Made by a program: the position numbers and the translations under genes
In this document: piece by piece, positions 15,581 to 23,590 of the stretch
Numbering within the stretch: position 1 is the stretch's first letter
Layout of the letters: every line of letters starts with the position of its first letter
Source of the DNA: an uncultured Pseudomonadota bacterium
GTDB taxonomy: Bacteria; Myxococcota_A; UBA796; SXON01
Direction of reading: 5' to 3'
Assembly (NCBI GenBank): GCA_903921785.1
Contig: CAIXRH010000229.1
Coordinates: 1 to 33,501, forward strand
DNA: 33,501 nt
Notes under the pieces: generated by a model
Seen by the model: the letters and a program-made list of their open reading frames with translations, nothing else
Told to the model about the DNA's origin: nothing
The model's database searches: none

Positions 15581-16537
15581 TCAGGTGGCCTCTCGGGCGA
15601 GCACCACGGCCTTCTGGCCGCCGGGCGGCACAACGCCCACCACGTCCGACCCTTCGAGGAGCAGCATCGCCCGGTCCCCTCCCCGCGCGTTGGCGGGCGC
15701 CAGGCCGGTCTGGAGGAAACGCCGCGCTTCGATGGAGGAGAGCGTCATCGTGGGCAGGTGCGCGAGCGCCTGCCGGCCCGAGAGCAGGAAGGACTGGAGC
15801 CCGGTGATGATCGACGGCCGATCGCGCCATTGGACCCGATCTTCGCGGCGCGTAGGCTTGAGCACCTTCACCCACTCCGGCGATCCGGCCACGATCGTGG
15901 ACAGCCGCGACATCGAGATCGCCTGCTCGAGCAAGAAGTTGCCGCTCCCCTCGCGCCGCAGCTCCGAGAGGTGGCCGACCGTACCGAGCGCTTCGCCGAT
16001 CTCCTCGGCGATCACCCGGGCGTACGTGCCGCGGCTGCAGTGGATGCGCACCCGCAGGCGCTCGGGCGCGAGCTCAACCAGCTCCATCCGCTCGATGCGG
16101 ATGGGCCGGGCCCGGGCCTCCACCTCCTCGCCCGCGCGGGCATAGGCGTAGAGCGGCCGCCCCTGCACCTTCACCGCCGAATACTTCGGGGGGACCTGAT
16201 CGCGCATCCCCAAGAACGTGGCGAGCACGGCCTCCACCTCCGCCTGCCGAAGCGGAGGCACCGGCTTCTCCTCGATCACCGTGCCGGTGGGATCGCCCGT
16301 GTCGGTGCGGGCGCCGAGCTGCACGACGCAGTCGTAGATCTTCACGCTTTCATCGAGGTACGCGATGAGGCGAGTGGCGCCGCCGAGGGCGAGCGGGAGC
16401 ACGCCGGTGGCGAAAGGATCGAGCGTGCCGGTGTGGCCCACCTTCTTGAGCCCCGTGACGGCGCGAACGACCGCCACGATGTCATGCGAGGTGACGCCAG
16501 GCGGCTTGTCGACGACGAGGAAACCATCCATGATCAT
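15581..16537 (-). CDS. truB: tRNA pseudouridine-55 synthase TruB
   Basis: The protein has 318 residues. It converts U55 of the tRNA T-arm to pseudouridine. The N-terminus GFLVVDKPPGVTSHDIV and the catalytic motif VGHTGTLDPFATGVLPLALG (Asp40) are diagnostic. QVPPKYSAVKVQGRPLYAYARAGE and CSRGTYARVIAEEIGEALGTVGHLSELRRE complete the core. The C-terminal part includes a PUA-like region. The ATG at 16537 overlaps the rbfA stop as ATGA. A second ATG two codons later is also possible. Confidence 0.97.
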   Translation of the reverse strand: MIMDGFLVVDKPPGVTSHDIVAVVRAVTGLKKVGHTGTLDPFATGVLPLALGGATRLIAYLDESVKIYDCVVQLGARTDTGDPTGTVIEEKPVPPLRQAEVEAVLATFLGMRDQVPPKYSAVKVQGRPLYAYARAGEEVEARARPIRIERMELVELAPERLRVRIHCSRGTYARVIAEEIGEALGTVGHLSELRREGSGNFLLEQAISMSRLSTIVAGSPEWVKVLKPTRREDRVQWRDRPSIITGLQSFLLSGRQALAHLPTMTLSSIEARRFLQTGLAPANARGGDRAMLLLEGSDVVGVVPPGGQKAVVLAREAT

Positions 16538-16893
16538 TCTTCGTCGCCGCTCCGCTTGGGAAGGTTGGCGAACAGCTCATCGATGTGGGCGGCGTACTCC
16601 ACGTTGCGATCGAGCTCGAAGCGCAGCTCCGGAGAGTGCCGGATCCCGAGCGCCCGCCCGACCGGCCCCCGGAGCATCGGCGCCACCGTCTTGAGGCCCT
16701 CGGCGATCGTCTTGCGGTCGCCGATGCCGCCGAACGGCAGCCAGCGGATGGTGGCCAGGGTGAGGTCATCGTTGACGCTCACGCCCACCACGCTGATGTT
16801 CCCCACTCGGGGATCGGGGACCCCGTGGCGAAGGAGCTGCGTGACCTCCTCCTGGACTCGGACGGCGATACGATCGGCGCGGCGTGCGGACAT
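16534..16893 (-). CDS. rbfA: Ribosome-binding factor A
   Basis: The protein has 119 residues. RbfA binds the 30S subunit during 16S rRNA maturation and cold adaptation. It shows the KH-like pattern: RADRIAVRVQEEVTQLLRHGVPDPRVG, then ISVVGVSVNDDLTLATIRWLPFGG, a helix (IAEGLKTVAPMLRGPVGRALGIRHSPELRFELDRNVEYAAHIDELFANL) and an acidic end. It is translationally coupled to truB by ATGA. In many bacteria rbfA follows infB, but no infB is present in this window, and upstream lies an unrelated gene on the same strand. Confidence 0.95.
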   Translation of the reverse strand: MSARRADRIAVRVQEEVTQLLRHGVPDPRVGNISVVGVSVNDDLTLATIRWLPFGGIGDRKTIAEGLKTVAPMLRGPVGRALGIRHSPELRFELDRNVEYAAHIDELFANLPKRSGDEE

Positions 16894-16930
16894 CCCTCGC
16901 GGCTAACCGGAAACGCCCGCCCGCGCGCGT

Positions 16931-18565
16931 TCAGCGCGAACGCAGCGCCGCCTCGAGCTCCGCCACCCGCTGCTCGAGCTCGACGATCCGCGCGCGTTGT
17001 TCCTCCACCTTCCGGCGCATGTGCCGCACCAGGGTGACCGGCGCCCGGTGGGTGACGCCGTCCTCGTCGTTCATGGTGTGGCTGTGCGCGAGGCCTGGAC
17101 CGCGGCCGTTGGGCGCGGGCGGCGGCGTGCCGGGAGACCGACCCGGCGCGGCTTCTGGGGGCTCGGGGAGCTCCACGCGCGCATCTTCGAGATCGTGGTT
17201 CGTCCGCACCCGCGAGAGGGGGGCCGGCGCGGGCGGGGCGACGGGCGGAGGGAGCTCGTCCGCCAACGGCGGGCGGGACGGCACGGTGGGCTGGACGGGC
17301 GACGGCTCGGCCCCTTCGTCCAAGGCCGGCAGTTCGTCGGCCGCGAGGATCTCCTCCACCACCGGGGCCACGCCGCGGATGGGCGGCAGCACCTCCCGGG
17401 CGAAGACCCCCGCGTCGTTGTCGGCGCCGCTCCGCACCGTGACGTGCTCGGTGGACTGCCGGTGCGAAGGGAGATCGATCGAGAACACCGCCTCCTCCTC
17501 GGAGTCGGTGAACGACGCGTAGAACGCGGCGGCGCCCACGGTCGGTGCGGGCGCCGAGGGGACGTCGCCTTCGTCCTCCATGTCGTCCACAGGGCGGGGG
17601 GCGCTCGCTGCCGACGCGGAGGGGGCCGACGGCGCCAGGGGAGCGGGCGGCGCGGACGACGACGGGACCACCGGGCGGACGGCGCGCCGCTCCGTCGGCT
17701 CCGGCGGGTCGGCGACCGTCGGGCCGCCGAGGTGGAGCGCTTCGTGCTCCTCCACGCTGTCGTCGGCCTCGCCGAGGGCCAGGGCTTCGTGATCTTCGAG
17801 CGAATCGTCGGCCTCGCCGAGGGCCAGGGGCTCCATCCCCCCCTCGATGAACACGGTCGGCGCGTCGGCGAGCACGGGGGTTTGGGGCGCCGGGGGCCCC
17901 GCGGGCATCCGCCGTACGGGGCGCTGCACCTCGTAGGTCGACGGGGAGGCCAACGGCCGCGTGGAGGCCAGCACCGGCGGCGGCTCCCGCCCCGCGATGC
18001 CCGGGAGCGGCGCCTCCGCGACCTCCGCGATGGGGCGAGGCTGCGGCGCCAGCGGCACGGGTCCGGTGAGCGAGGCCAACGCGGAGTCCACGTCTTCCGA
18101 ATCTTCGGTGTGCACCGTGATGCTGTCGAGCGCCTGGCGGAGCTCGCTGAGCGACGGACGCCGGGACTTGGGCTTCTGCGGCTTCGGCTCGGCGGGCGGG
18201 ACGGAGACGGGCAGCACCACGTAGCGGAAGCCTCCCTCGACCACGACCTCGAGCTCATGCCAACGGTCGAGCTCCACCCGGTCGAGCTGGAGCTCCTCCA
18301 GGCGGTTGAGCAGGTGACCTTGTCGGGCCCGCCCCCCATCCCACACCAGGATGAACCGGGTGCTGCGCAGCTGCTGCGGGGAGAGGCGCTCCTCCACTCC
18401 CACCTGCCGCGCGGGCGGATCGATGAGCACCCCCGGGCGGGCAACGCGGAGGATGCCCTTGCCGTCCATCACCTCAAAACGCAGGGAGAACGGGCCCTCT
18501 GCGACGTTCTGCCGCCGCATCCAGAGGCGAAAGCGAGGCGGGTGGGCCTGAGAGTCGGCGGGCAT
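16931..18565 (-). CDS. Unrecognised Pro/Ala-rich protein with N-terminal beta domain and C-terminal coiled coil
   Basis: The protein has 544 residues and no signal peptide or membrane segment. Residues about 10-125 form a folded beta-rich domain (RFRLWMRRQNVAEGPFSLRF, STRFILVWDGGRARQGHLLNRLEELQL, WHELEVVVEGGFRYVVLPVSV). A long low-complexity Pro/Ala/Glu region of about 125-505 follows, with an internal repeat of LGEADDS-type units. The last 35 residues (LVRHMRRKVEEQRARIVELEQRVAELEAALR) form a coiled coil that could dimerise. The ATG at 18565 is chosen because the frame upstream runs into the divergent promoter region. No family is recognised. A scaffold or regulatory role is only a guess from the architecture. 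Confidence 0.75.
   Translation of the reverse strand: MPADSQAHPPRFRLWMRRQNVAEGPFSLRFEVMDGKGILRVARPGVLIDPPARQVGVEERLSPQQLRSTRFILVWDGGRARQGHLLNRLEELQLDRVELDRWHELEVVVEGGFRYVVLPVSVPPAEPKPQKPKSRRPSLSELRQALDSITVHTEDSEDVDSALASLTGPVPLAPQPRPIAEVAEAPLPGIAGREPPPVLASTRPLASPSTYEVQRPVRRMPAGPPAPQTPVLADAPTVFIEGGMEPLALGEADDSLEDHEALALGEADDSVEEHEALHLGGPTVADPPEPTERRAVRPVVPSSSAPPAPLAPSAPSASAASAPRPVDDMEDEGDVPSAPAPTVGAAAFYASFTDSEEEAVFSIDLPSHRQSTEHVTVRSGADNDAGVFAREVLPPIRGVAPVVEEILAADELPALDEGAEPSPVQPTVPSRPPLADELPPPVAPPAPAPLSRVRTNHDLEDARVELPEPPEAAPGRSPGTPPPAPNGRGPGLAHSHTMNDEDGVTHRAPVTLVRHMRRKVEEQRARIVELEQRVAELEAALRSR
17731..17827 (-). repeat. Internal coding repeat, LGEADDS units
   Basis: Within the 544-residue protein, residues 247-278 read as near-identical units, LALGEADDSLEDHEA then LALGEADDSVEEHEA, followed by a partial LHLGG. 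The DNA repeats too (GTCGGCCTCGCCGAGGGCCA occurs twice, 48 bases apart), so the duplication is recent. The surrounding region is otherwise disordered. Confidence 0.75.
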
Positions 18566-18610
18566 ACGGCCGATCAGTGTATCGCGGACCGCCGGGCTTG
18601 GCGGCAGCGG

Positions 18611-18639
18611 TTGACCTTGCGCGCGGCGGAAACTACTGT
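18611..18639 (+). promoter_or_regulatory. Candidate promoter of the 18660 small gene
   Basis: TTGACC (18611-18616), a 17-base spacer and TACTGT (18634-18639). The ribosome binding site GGAGGAA (18646-18652) follows at once and the ATG is at 18660, so the leader would be short. This is the best-formed promoter in the window. Confidence 0.6.
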
Positions 18640-18659
18640 GGGCCTGGAGGAAAGTCGCC

Positions 18660-18851
18660 ATGGGCATCGGTCGAAGCCTGATCCGCGGGCTCAAGGACAA
18701 GGTGATGAGCCGCTACGGCGAGCGCATCGTCTCCTCCTTGGGCGACACGTCCTCGGACGCCCCCAACAAGTTCTCCGAGCCCAAGCGGAACCTCTACGAG
18801 GAGCTGGAGAAGGAAGGGCGGATCGACAAGAAGCCCGGCTCCGACCGGTAG
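18660..18851 (+). CDS. Small charged protein of unknown function
   Basis: The protein has 63 residues. It starts MGIGRSLIRGLKDKVMSRYGERIV, an amphipathic basic helix, followed by a polar linker (SSLGDTSSDAPNKFSEPK) and a second charged helix (RNLYEELEKEGRIDKK). There is no signal peptide and no Cys. A strong GGAGGAA ribosome binding site and a good candidate promoter directly upstream support real expression. No family is recognised. The amphipathic N-terminal helix could bind membrane or nucleic acid, but that is speculation. It lies 129 bases before the ccm operon on the same strand. Confidence 0.7.
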   Translation: MGIGRSLIRGLKDKVMSRYGERIVSSLGDTSSDAPNKFSEPKRNLYEELEKEGRIDKKPGSDR

Positions 18852-18865
18852 CAGGCGCCGGTCAT

Positions 18866-18897
18866 CCGGGGGGTGGGATAATTCCAACATCCCCCGG
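18866..18897 (+). terminator. Hairpin between the small gene and ccmA; weak terminator or ccm leader structure
   Basis: CCGGGGGGTG (18866-18875) pairs with CATCCCCCGG (18888-18897): ten pairs including one G-T, around a 12-base loop. No T-run follows. The right arm CATCC can alternatively pair with GGATG at about 18903, so two exclusive folds are possible. Between here and ccmA there is at least one more small GC hairpin. Confidence 0.45.
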
Positions 18898-18980
18898 TTG
18901 TAGGATGCTGGACTGCGCACGCCCTTGGTTCGCCCGGTGGGGCGTTGCACCCCTGCCGAGGGGGGTTACCACGCCGTCCG

Positions 18981-19670
18981 ATGCCCGATCCCGCCATCCT
19001 CGCCACCGCAGTCGGCCGCCGCTTTGCCGGCCGCTGGGCCGTGCGTGACGTGTCCCTCACCGTCGCCCAGGGCGAGAGCGTGCTGGTGCACGGCGCCAAC
19101 GGCTCGGGCAAGACCACGCTTTTGCGGGTGTTGGCGTCCGCCATCTCCCCCACGGCCGGATCGGTCACGGTGCTGGGGAAACCGGCCATCGAAGCCCGCA
19201 GCAAGGTCGGTCTGCTCTCCCACGCCGACGGCCACTACGACGAGCTCAGCGGCCGCGACAACCTCGAGCTGGCGGTGAAGCTCGGCCACCTCCCCGACCG
19301 CATCGATGCGGTCCTGGAGCGGGTCGGGCTGGCCGCCCGCGCGGGGGACGCCGTCCGGGGCTACTCCGCCGGCATGCGCAAGCGCCTCGCGTTCGCCCGG
19401 CTGCTGCTCAAGGCGCCGCCGGTGGTGCTGATGGACGAGCCCTACGCCGCGCTCGATCCGGCCGGTCACCAGTTCGTCGACGAACTGTGTGCCGAATTCT
19501 CCGCTCAAGGGGCGACTGTGCTAATCTCCACACACCAGGTGGGCCGAGTCGCACAGTGGTGCGACCGGGCGATCCGCATGGACCAGGGGCGCCTCGGCTG
19601 GTCGGGAGACGCGAGTGAGCTCCGCACCCGCCCGGCGGACGCCGTGGCGGCGGCAGAGGAGCGCGCCTGA
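18981..19670 (+). CDS. ccmA: Haem exporter ABC transporter ATPase CcmA
   Basis: The protein has 229 residues. It is the ATPase of the CcmABCD complex that releases haem-loaded CcmE in System I cytochrome c maturation. Walker A is GANGSGKT at 38-45, the signature is YSAGMRKRLAFARLLL, Walker B is VVLMDEPYAALD and the switch His is in STHQ. The ATG at 18981 is chosen to start just before the first strand of the ATPase. A start further upstream adds an unlikely Cys/Arg-rich extension. The stop shares one base with the ccmB start (TGATG). It is the first gene of a nine-gene operon. Confidence 0.93.
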   Translation: MPDPAILATAVGRRFAGRWAVRDVSLTVAQGESVLVHGANGSGKTTLLRVLASAISPTAGSVTVLGKPAIEARSKVGLLSHADGHYDELSGRDNLELAVKLGHLPDRIDAVLERVGLAARAGDAVRGYSAGMRKRLAFARLLLKAPPVVLMDEPYAALDPAGHQFVDELCAEFSAQGATVLISTHQVGRVAQWCDRAIRMDQGRLGWSGDASELRTRPADAVAAAEERA

Positions 19671-20347
19671 TGGAGCTCATCCTCGAATCCCGGGCGGTGC
19701 TGGCCAAGGAGCTGCTCCACGTCTGGCGTGCACGGGCGCGCCTCGTCGCCACGGGCACCTTTGCGCTGGCCACGCTGCTCCTCTTCTCGTTCGCGGGCGG
19801 CCTCAACGACGCCGCCCTCCGCGAGAATTCAGCGGGCTACCTGTGGATCGGCATCCTCCTCGCCAGCACGCTCGCCCTCGGCGAGGGCCTCCGGGTGGAG
19901 ACCGAGCACAACGCCATCGAGATGCTCCTGCTCCTTCCGGTGAGCCCCGCTGCCATCTTCTACGGCAAGGCCATCGGCAACCTGCTGGTGCTCCTCCTGG
20001 TCGGCATCGTGATGTTGCCGTTTCTGACTGTCTTGTTCGACGCCACGCCCACCGAGGGCGTCGGCCCCCTGCTGCTCTGCCTCTTCGCGGGCTCCGCGGC
20101 GATCAGCGCGCCGGGCACGCTGCACGCCACCTTGGCGGCGCGTGCGCGCAGCCGGGACGTGCTTCTGCCGTTGTTGCTCTTCCCCCTCGTCATCCCGTGC
20201 GTGGTGGCCGCCGTCCAGGCGACCCACCTCGTTTACGCTGGCGACCCGATGGATCAGCTTGGTTCGTGGCTTGGCGTGCTCTTTGCATTCTGCGTGGTCC
20301 ACTGGTCTGTCGGTGGGCTTTTGTACTCCCGGGTGGTGGAGGATTGA
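19670..20347 (+). CDS. ccmB: Haem exporter membrane subunit CcmB
   Basis: The protein has 225 residues, typical for CcmB. It forms the membrane part of the CcmAB transporter. The N-terminus carries AVLAKELLHVWRARARLVATGTFAL, the family-typical cytoplasmic start. About six hydrophobic segments follow, including TLLLFSFAGGL, YLWIGILLASTLALGEG, LLVLLLVGIVMLPFLTVLF, PLLLFPLVIPCVVAAVQ and LGVLFAFCVVHWSVGGLLY. The short HNAIEMLLLLPVSPAAIFYGK loop is conserved in the family. Translation is coupled to ccmA by a one-base overlap, and ccmC begins four bases after the stop. Confidence 0.93.
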   Translation: MELILESRAVLAKELLHVWRARARLVATGTFALATLLLFSFAGGLNDAALRENSAGYLWIGILLASTLALGEGLRVETEHNAIEMLLLLPVSPAAIFYGKAIGNLLVLLLVGIVMLPFLTVLFDATPTEGVGPLLLCLFAGSAAISAPGTLHATLAARARSRDVLLPLLLFPLVIPCVVAAVQATHLVYAGDPMDQLGSWLGVLFAFCVVHWSVGGLLYSRVVED

Positions 20348-20351
20348 TCCG

Positions 20352-21005
20352 ATGAAAGGTCGTTGGGAGCTGATCGTGGGCGCGGTGGGTGGCCTTGGGC
20401 TGCTCGCGGGCTCGGCGCTCGGGCTGTGGTGGGCTCCTCAGGAGCGCTTCATGCTTGAGACCGGGCGCATCCTCTATGTCCACGTCCCCACGGCGTGGCT
20501 CTCGATGATCCTGTTCACCGCGGCCTTCGTCGGCTCCATCGGCTGGCTGGTCAAGCGCCGCTGGGGTTTCGACTTCCTGAGCGAAGCGTCGGTGGAGGCC
20601 GGCGTGGTGCTCGGCTGCCTGCTCTCCGTGCAGGGCAGCATCTGGGCCCACTGGACCTGGAACACCTGGTGGGCCTGGGACCCTCGCCTCACCTCGGTGG
20701 CGGTGATGGTCCTCTCCTTCCTCGGTATCCTGGCCCTCCGCTCCTTCGTGGATGACCCGGAAAAGCGGGCCACCTGGAGCGCGACGGCTACCATCGTGGC
20801 GTGGGTCAACGTGCCGTTCGTCTACCTCTGCGTGAAGTGGATGCGCTCCCTGCATCAGGGCCAGTCATCGGTCGCCAACATCGATCCCGACATGGGCAAG
20901 GTGCTGTTGCTCAACACCGTCGCCGTCACCCTGGTGGCGATCTACTTCGTCGTGACGCGCTGGCGTATCGCCAACGCGGTGCACCAGCGGGAGTTCACCG
21001 AATGA
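20352..21005 (+). CDS. ccmC: Haem-handling membrane protein CcmC
   Basis: The protein has 217 residues. CcmC holds haem at the periplasmic side and loads it onto CcmE. Six membrane segments are predicted. The periplasmic tryptophan-rich (WWD-type) haem motif is IWAHWTWNTWWAWDPRL at about 97-113. Conserved His residues flank it: one in ILYVHVPTAW and another in RSLHQGQSSV. The ATG at 20352 lies four bases after ccmB and gives a normal cytoplasmic start, MKGRWELIVG. The stop overlaps ccmD as ATGA. Confidence 0.95.
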   Translation: MKGRWELIVGAVGGLGLLAGSALGLWWAPQERFMLETGRILYVHVPTAWLSMILFTAAFVGSIGWLVKRRWGFDFLSEASVEAGVVLGCLLSVQGSIWAHWTWNTWWAWDPRLTSVAVMVLSFLGILALRSFVDDPEKRATWSATATIVAWVNVPFVYLCVKWMRSLHQGQSSVANIDPDMGKVLLLNTVAVTLVAIYFVVTRWRIANAVHQREFTE

Positions 21006-21163
21006 TCCTCCTCTCTCTCTCCGCCGCGTTCGCGCAGGGCATGCCCGCCATGCACACCGACGACGGCACCTCCCACATGGTGTGGGCCTACGTGGCAACC
21101 GCGGTCGTCTATCTCGGCTACACGGCGTTCCTTGTGGTGCGTGGGCACCAGGAGAAAGTCTGA
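21002..21163 (+). CDS. ccmD: Small haem exporter subunit CcmD
   Basis: The protein has 53 residues. It begins with a hydrophobic, signal-like stretch (MILLSLSAAFAQG) followed by a single membrane segment (MVWAYVATAVVYLGYTAFLVV) and a short basic end (RGHQEKV). CcmD proteins are small, one-membrane-pass and poorly conserved, so the call depends on position between ccmC and ccmE and on the membrane segment. The N-terminal extension with a possible cleavage site is longer than usual. The start overlaps the ccmC stop as ATGA, and ccmE starts one base after its own stop. Confidence 0.85.
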   Translation: MILLSLSAAFAQGMPAMHTDDGTSHMVWAYVATAVVYLGYTAFLVVRGHQEKV

Positions 21164-21164
21164 C

Positions 21165-21593
21165 ATGAACAAGAAGCTCCCCGCAATCCTCGTGGTGGTG
21201 GCCGTGGTCGGCGTGCTCGGCTGGCTGGCCATGGGCAGCGTCGGCGACAACCTCGTGTACTACTGGACGCCCACCGAGCTCCACGCGGCCGGCGCCAAGG
21301 CCGGAGAAGCCACGGTGCGCCTCGGCGGACTGGTGAAGCCCGGCTCGGTCACCACGGAGGGCAACGCCACGTTGTTCCTGGTCACCGACGGCAAGGACGA
21401 GGTGAAGGTCCGCACCCAGGAGATCCCCCCGCAGATGTTCCGGGAGTGCATCGGCGTGGTCGTCGAGGGCACCCTCGGCGACGATCAGGTCTTCGAGAGC
21501 AAGAAGCTGCTCGTGAAGCACGACGAGAACTACAAGGCGCCGACCGACTCCACGGTCAAGTGCCCTGACATGCCGATGCCGGCGAAGGAGTAG
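21165..21593 (+). CDS. ccmE: Cytochrome c maturation haem chaperone CcmE
   Basis: The protein has 142 residues. CcmE binds haem covalently and passes it to CcmF. A membrane anchor (LPAILVVVAVVGVLGWLAMGSV) is followed by an OB-fold: GEATVRLGGLVKPGSV, ATLFLVTDGKDEVKVRTQ, PPQMFRECIGVVVEGTL. The haem-binding motif is KHDENY with His119 and Tyr123, so this is the classical His type rather than the Cys variant seen in some deltaproteobacteria and archaea. A flexible C-terminal tail follows. The ATG at 21165 is preceded by GGAGAAAG. Confidence 0.95.
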   Translation: MNKKLPAILVVVAVVGVLGWLAMGSVGDNLVYYWTPTELHAAGAKAGEATVRLGGLVKPGSVTTEGNATLFLVTDGKDEVKVRTQEIPPQMFRECIGVVVEGTLGDDQVFESKKLLVKHDENYKAPTDSTVKCPDMPMPAKE

Positions 21594-21595
21594 TC

Positions 21596-23590
21596 GTGCT
21601 CGGTCAAGCTGGACAGATCTTCGTCCTCGTCGCGCTCGCCGCCGCCATGGCGGGTGCGGTTACGGGGTTCGCGGCCGGGAGTCTGCGCTCCCACGGCCTC
21701 CTCCGGTGGACGCAGACGCTGTCTCGCTGGTTCGCCGTCTCGATGACCGCCGCGGTGGCCGTCATGGAGACCGCGCTCATCCGCCACGACTTCTCGGTGA
21801 AGTATGTCTCGGAGGTCGGGAGCCTCCAGACGCCGCTGTACATCACCATCGTGAGCCTGTGGTCGTCGCTCTCGGGCTCGATCCTCCTCTGGGGCCTCAT
21901 CCTCGCGATCTTCGTCGGCGCGTTCACCGAGTGGAGCCGCGACCGGCACCCCGAGAACACGCCGTGGTCGCTGGCCACGATGTTGGTGATCTGCGCCTTC
22001 TTCTCGTTCCTCATCGCCGGCCCCGCGAACCCGTTCACCCCCGCGCCGTCCCCGGTGCCCACGGACGGCCCGGGCCCGAACCCGCTGCTCCAGAACCACG
22101 TCTTGATGATCGTCCACCCGCCGATGCTCTACCTGGGCTACGTCGGGATGACGGTGCCGTTCGGGATGGCCGTGGGCGCGCTGATCTCCGGCCAGCTCGG
22201 CCCGGCCTGGACGCAGGCGCTTCGCCGCGCCTTGCTCATCCCCTGGGGCTTCCTCTCCGTCGGCATCGTGCTCGGCGGCTGGTGGGCCTACGCGGTGCTC
22301 GGGTGGGGCGGCTACTGGTCGTGGGACCCGGTGGAGAACGCCTCGTTCCTCCCCTGGCTCACCGCCACCGCCGCGCTGCACTCCGCGATGTTGCCCAGCC
22401 GACGCGACGCGCTCAAGGGCTGGACCGTGACCCTGGTGCTGGTCACCTTCGTGCTCACGCTCCTCGGCACGTTCATGACCCGCTCGGGCGTGTTCAACAG
22501 CGTCCACAGCTTCACCCAGTCCGATATCGGCCCCATCTTCCTGGCGTTCCTCGGCGCGGTGCTCATCGCCTGCGTGCTGCTGCTCGCCTCGCGGATCGAC
22601 AAGCTGGCCGGCGAGGGCGCCAATCCGACGCTCATCTCTCGGGAGAGCAGCTTCCTGGTGAACAACCTGCTGCTCGTGGGGCTCTGCTTCACGGTGCTGC
22701 TCGGCACCACCTTCCCGCTCATCATGGAAGCCGCGAAGGGGGTGCGCCTCTCCGTCGGCGAGCCGTACTTCAACCAGGTGGCGATGCCCACCGGCGTGGC
22801 GCTCCTGTTCCTCATGGGCGTCGGCCCCGCCCTTCCGTGGGGCGAGCCCAGCCTCCAGAAGGTCGTCCAGGCGCTCGGGCCGCCGGTGGTCGCCTCGCTC
22901 GTCGCGCTGGGTCTTGGCGCGGCGATCCTCGGCACCAGCTCCCCGTGGACGCTGGCGACGGTGTGGGCCGCAGGCTTCGCCACCTACGTGAGCGTCGCGG
23001 CGATGGTGTCCCCGGTGCTCACCCGGATGCGGGAGAAGAAGGAGTCCGTCGGCGGCGCCTTCACTCAGGCGTTCCTCCGCAATCAGCGCCGGTACGGCGG
23101 CTATGTGGTGCACCTCGGCATCGTGATCATCGTCGTCGCGGTGGCGATCTCCCACGCCTGGCGACAGGACACCGAGGTGACCATCCCGAAGGGGCAGACG
23201 GTGAGCTTCGCCGGCTACGACTTCCGTTTCGACATGGTCGAGAAGGTCCGCGAACCCCACCGCACCCGGCAGCAGGTGGTCGTCACGGTCAAGGGCGAGG
23301 GAGAGGAGTTCGTGCTCCGCCCGGCGCTCAACCAGTATGAGATGTCGATGAACCCCATCGGCTCTCCCGACGTGCACAGCACCGCGAAGCGGGACGTGTA
23401 CCTCTCGCTGTTGAAGATCGGCGACACCAACGAGTCGATCTCCCTGCACATCTACCTCAACCCGGTGATCGCCTGGCTGTGGTGGGGCATGTTCGTGGTC
23501 ATCTTCGGAACGCTGCTCACGCTGTTCACGATCCGCCGCGCCCCCGAATCGGCCGCCGCTCCGGCTCCCGCCCCGCAGGCCGCCAAATGA
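21596..23590 (+). CDS. ccmF: Haem lyase core subunit CcmF
   Basis: The protein has 664 residues, the usual CcmF length. It receives haem from CcmE and attaches it to apocytochrome c. About 14-15 membrane segments are predicted. The haem-handling motif is GWWAYAVLGWGGYWSWDPVENASFLPWL at about 226-253 (key residues W, G, W, D, P, E, N). Conserved neighbours are HNPPMLYLGYVG-type IVHPPMLYLGYVGM and the FLTLLGTF-type region LTLLGTFMTRSGVFNSVH. A periplasmic domain near the C-terminus (VTIPKGQTVSFAGYDF) precedes the last membrane segment. GTG at 21596 is the start, two bases after ccmE. The stop overlaps ccmG as ATGA. Confidence 0.96.
   Translation: MLGQAGQIFVLVALAAAMAGAVTGFAAGSLRSHGLLRWTQTLSRWFAVSMTAAVAVMETALIRHDFSVKYVSEVGSLQTPLYITIVSLWSSLSGSILLWGLILAIFVGAFTEWSRDRHPENTPWSLATMLVICAFFSFLIAGPANPFTPAPSPVPTDGPGPNPLLQNHVLMIVHPPMLYLGYVGMTVPFGMAVGALISGQLGPAWTQALRRALLIPWGFLSVGIVLGGWWAYAVLGWGGYWSWDPVENASFLPWLTATAALHSAMLPSRRDALKGWTVTLVLVTFVLTLLGTFMTRSGVFNSVHSFTQSDIGPIFLAFLGAVLIACVLLLASRIDKLAGEGANPTLISRESSFLVNNLLLVGLCFTVLLGTTFPLIMEAAKGVRLSVGEPYFNQVAMPTGVALLFLMGVGPALPWGEPSLQKVVQALGPPVVASLVALGLGAAILGTSSPWTLATVWAAGFATYVSVAAMVSPVLTRMREKKESVGGAFTQAFLRNQRRYGGYVVHLGIVIIVVAVAISHAWRQDTEVTIPKGQTVSFAGYDFRFDMVEKVREPHRTRQQVVVTVKGEGEEFVLRPALNQYEMSMNPIGSPDVHSTAKRDVYLSLLKIGDTNESISLHIYLNPVIAWLWWGMFVVIFGTLLTLFTIRRAPESAAAPAPAPQAAK

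Noticed and set aside
18945-18980. Upstream start for CcmA
   Set aside because: It adds HPCRGGLPRRP, which does not match the family N-terminus; the ATG at 18981 fits better.
21530-23449. 639-codon minus-strand open frame opposite ccmF
   Set aside because: Antisense shadow; His/Asp/Arg-rich composition and no domain, while ccmF is unambiguous.
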